Assembly: GCA_024644185.1 (NCBI GenBank)
Contig: JAHELM010000139.1
Location: forward strand, 1-6,784
Direction: 5' to 3'
Origin: Rhodospirillales bacterium
Lineage (GTDB): Bacteria; Pseudomonadota; Alphaproteobacteria; UBA8366; JADFVY01
DNA length: 6,784 nt
Under the pieces are notes generated by a model. That model was given only the letters and a program-made list of their open reading frames with translations, was not told the origin of the DNA and did no database searches. This document shows positions 5,898-6,784 of this stretch, in pieces. The position numbers and the translations under genes are program-made. The number at the start of each line of letters is the position of its first letter. Within the stretch, counting starts at the first letter, position 1.

Positions 5898-5912
5898 TTA
5901 AGAAATAACTAA
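5898..5912. promoter_or_regulatory. Candidate CtrA box in the sciP/PAS intergenic region
   Basis: TTAA-GAAATAA-CTAA has a perfect first half, seven-base spacing and one mismatch in the second half. It lies about 120 bases upstream of sciP and 170 bases upstream of the PAS gene. sciP is CtrA-controlled in Caulobacter, so a CtrA site here would be expected. The evidence is a pattern match only. Confidence 0.4.
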
Positions 5913-6081
5913 ACTCTACAGGCGGAAGGTGGACGAAATGCCACACATGGGCTGCGTGTTTACCGACCTCGTGGAGAGTGTTACGATTCGCGCGGCATGG
6001 TGTCGATCCGGTGGTGCGGATTCCTGCGCCCGGACCTGATACGCGACGATGCCATCGCGGCCTGTTCGGGAGGGCCACTGG

Positions 6082-6784
6082 ATGACAGGCGATTCGCAGC
6101 CGCTGCATCCGCCCGCCGTCCCCGGGGGCGGCGACACGACAGTCGACGGGGCAATTATCCTTCTCGATCCTCACGGCATGGTCGTGTTCTGGTCTGTAGC
6201 TGCCGAAAAGATCACCGGTTATTCCGCGGCCAACATAGTGGGCCACCCGTTCGGTGCGGTTTGCCGGGATTTTCTGGGCACTGATTTTGCCAAGTGGGAG
6301 TTCGGCCGGGACGTTCCCGTCGTGATGTCGTGTGCCGGAAATACTGGCCGGCCGGTGATGATCGCATTGACGCCGCTTATCGATGGCGGGGGAGTTCCCG
6401 CCGGGTTCGCGGTCAGACTTGCGGACCTGGAAAGCTCGGCCCACGGCGGTCTTGCCTTTGGCGAATCGAAAACCGGATTGCCGGTTTTCGCGGGCGCGTC
6501 CACGGCCGCCCCGGCCCTGCTGATAGATCCGGACGATTCGAGAATTCTGGATATGAACGAGACGACGCCGGCGGCGCTTTCCTGTTCCGAAAGCGAACTG
6601 CGCGGTCTCATCCTGGCCTCCGCGCTGGGCCCGGTGCATTCGGCTGGCGATGAGGGGGAGGCAGGGCCGGCCATCTGCACACTGGTCGATTCCGAAGGAT
6701 ACAATAAGGTTTACGAGTTTTCCGCCGTGCCGGTGCGATGGGACGGTCGCGATCTCGCGCTGGTCGTGCTGCATGACGTCAGTT
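6082..6784 (+). CDS. Protein with two PAS domains, probable N-terminus of a sensor kinase; 3' truncated by window
   Basis: The frame is open from 6082 to the window end (234 codons, no stop). ATG 6082 is chosen because GGGAGGG (6068-6074) lies seven bases upstream; an in-frame ATG at 6049 lacks such a site, and a TGA at 6037 closes the frame above it. Residues 1-20 are a Pro/Gly-rich lead. PAS 1 spans about 21-117, with DGAIILLDPHGMVVFW, AAEKITGYSAANIVGHPF and a closing PVMIALTPL...GFAVRL. PAS 2 spans about 142-234, with PALLIDPDDSRILDMNE, a SESELRG turn and FSAVPVRWDGRDLALVVLHDVS. I see no signal peptide or membrane helix, so it is probably cytoplasmic. PAS domains sense ligands, redox or light, and such pairs commonly precede histidine kinase or GGDEF modules. 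The output domain is not visible; a kinase is the likeliest guess, and a link to CtrA is only suggested by position. Confidence 0.85.
   Translation, partial: MTGDSQPLHPPAVPGGGDTTVDGAIILLDPHGMVVFWSVAAEKITGYSAANIVGHPFGAVCRDFLGTDFAKWEFGRDVPVVMSCAGNTGRPVMIALTPLIDGGGVPAGFAVRLADLESSAHGGLAFGESKTGLPVFAGASTAAPALLIDPDDSRILDMNETTPAALSCSESELRGLILASALGPVHSAGDEGEAGPAICTLVDSEGYNKVYEFSAVPVRWDGRDLALVVLHDVS

Larger units (their letters stand above)
5778..6081. promoter_or_regulatory. Divergent regulatory gap between sciP and the PAS-protein gene
   Basis: This stretch of about 304 bases separates divergent genes and should carry both promoters. It holds a 13-base palindrome at 5819-5831, a CtrA-box-like sequence at 5898-5912, and GANTC sites at 5985-5989 and 6019-6023, with a third at 6091-6095 just inside the next gene. 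The half near sciP (5778-5915) is visibly richer in A/T than the rest. A 33-codon ORF at 5938-6039 is possible but unsupported. Confidence 0.55.

Noticed and set aside
5881..6774. A 297-codon minus-strand ORF opposite the PAS gene
   Set aside because: It is antisense to a frame with two clear PAS domains and a strong ribosome-binding site. Its translation is Arg/His/Gly-rich without a domain, as typical of GC-rich shadow frames.

Overview
The window looks like an alphaproteobacterial chromosome, most plausibly a Rhodospirillales-like lineage. This rests on protein content: a CtrA-type cell-cycle/motility regulator lies close to a DUF1153 protein of the SciP family, a pairing known only from Alphaproteobacteria. 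The chemotaxis proteins also have the alphaproteobacterial style, with a CheA that carries an extra CheW-like domain and a receiver, and a CheR with a GCSSGQEPYS motif. The DNA is GC-rich with strong G/C third positions. I cannot name a species.

Left block (2-3875, plus strand): a chemotaxis operon. It runs from the 3' end of a hybrid cheA (CheW-like regulatory domain, second CheW-like domain, receiver), across a gap of about 186 bases, to cheY, cheB and cheR. cheY/cheB overlap as TAATG and cheB/cheR as ATGA, so these three are very probably translationally coupled. Together they encode the kinase output, the motor-binding response regulator and the two receptor-adaptation enzymes. No separate cheW lies within the window. 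A perfect 15-bp hairpin flanked by T-runs on both strands (3909-3943) ends this operon and also ends the convergent ctrA gene.

Right block (3979-6784): ctrA (minus strand) is followed by an AT-rich upstream region with CtrA-box-like sequences. Next come a short coiled-coil protein resembling FliJ (plus), a strong hairpin, sciP (minus) and a divergently transcribed gene for a protein with two PAS domains (plus, cut by the window end). CtrA activates flagellar and cell-cycle promoters in relatives, and SciP binds CtrA to restrain it, so this block is probably a motility/cell-cycle control module. The PAS protein may be a sensor kinase, but its output domain lies outside the window. It has no stop codon before the window end and was found by direct translation.

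I see no mobile element, CRISPR array, tRNA or rRNA. There is no clear case for a wholly new system. The most worthwhile leads are the linkage of chemotaxis, CtrA, SciP and a PAS sensor in one locus, the orphan FliJ-like protein without fliI, the CtrA C-terminus lacking the terminal Ala-Ala, and the candidate CtrA/SciP control sites in the two regulatory gaps.
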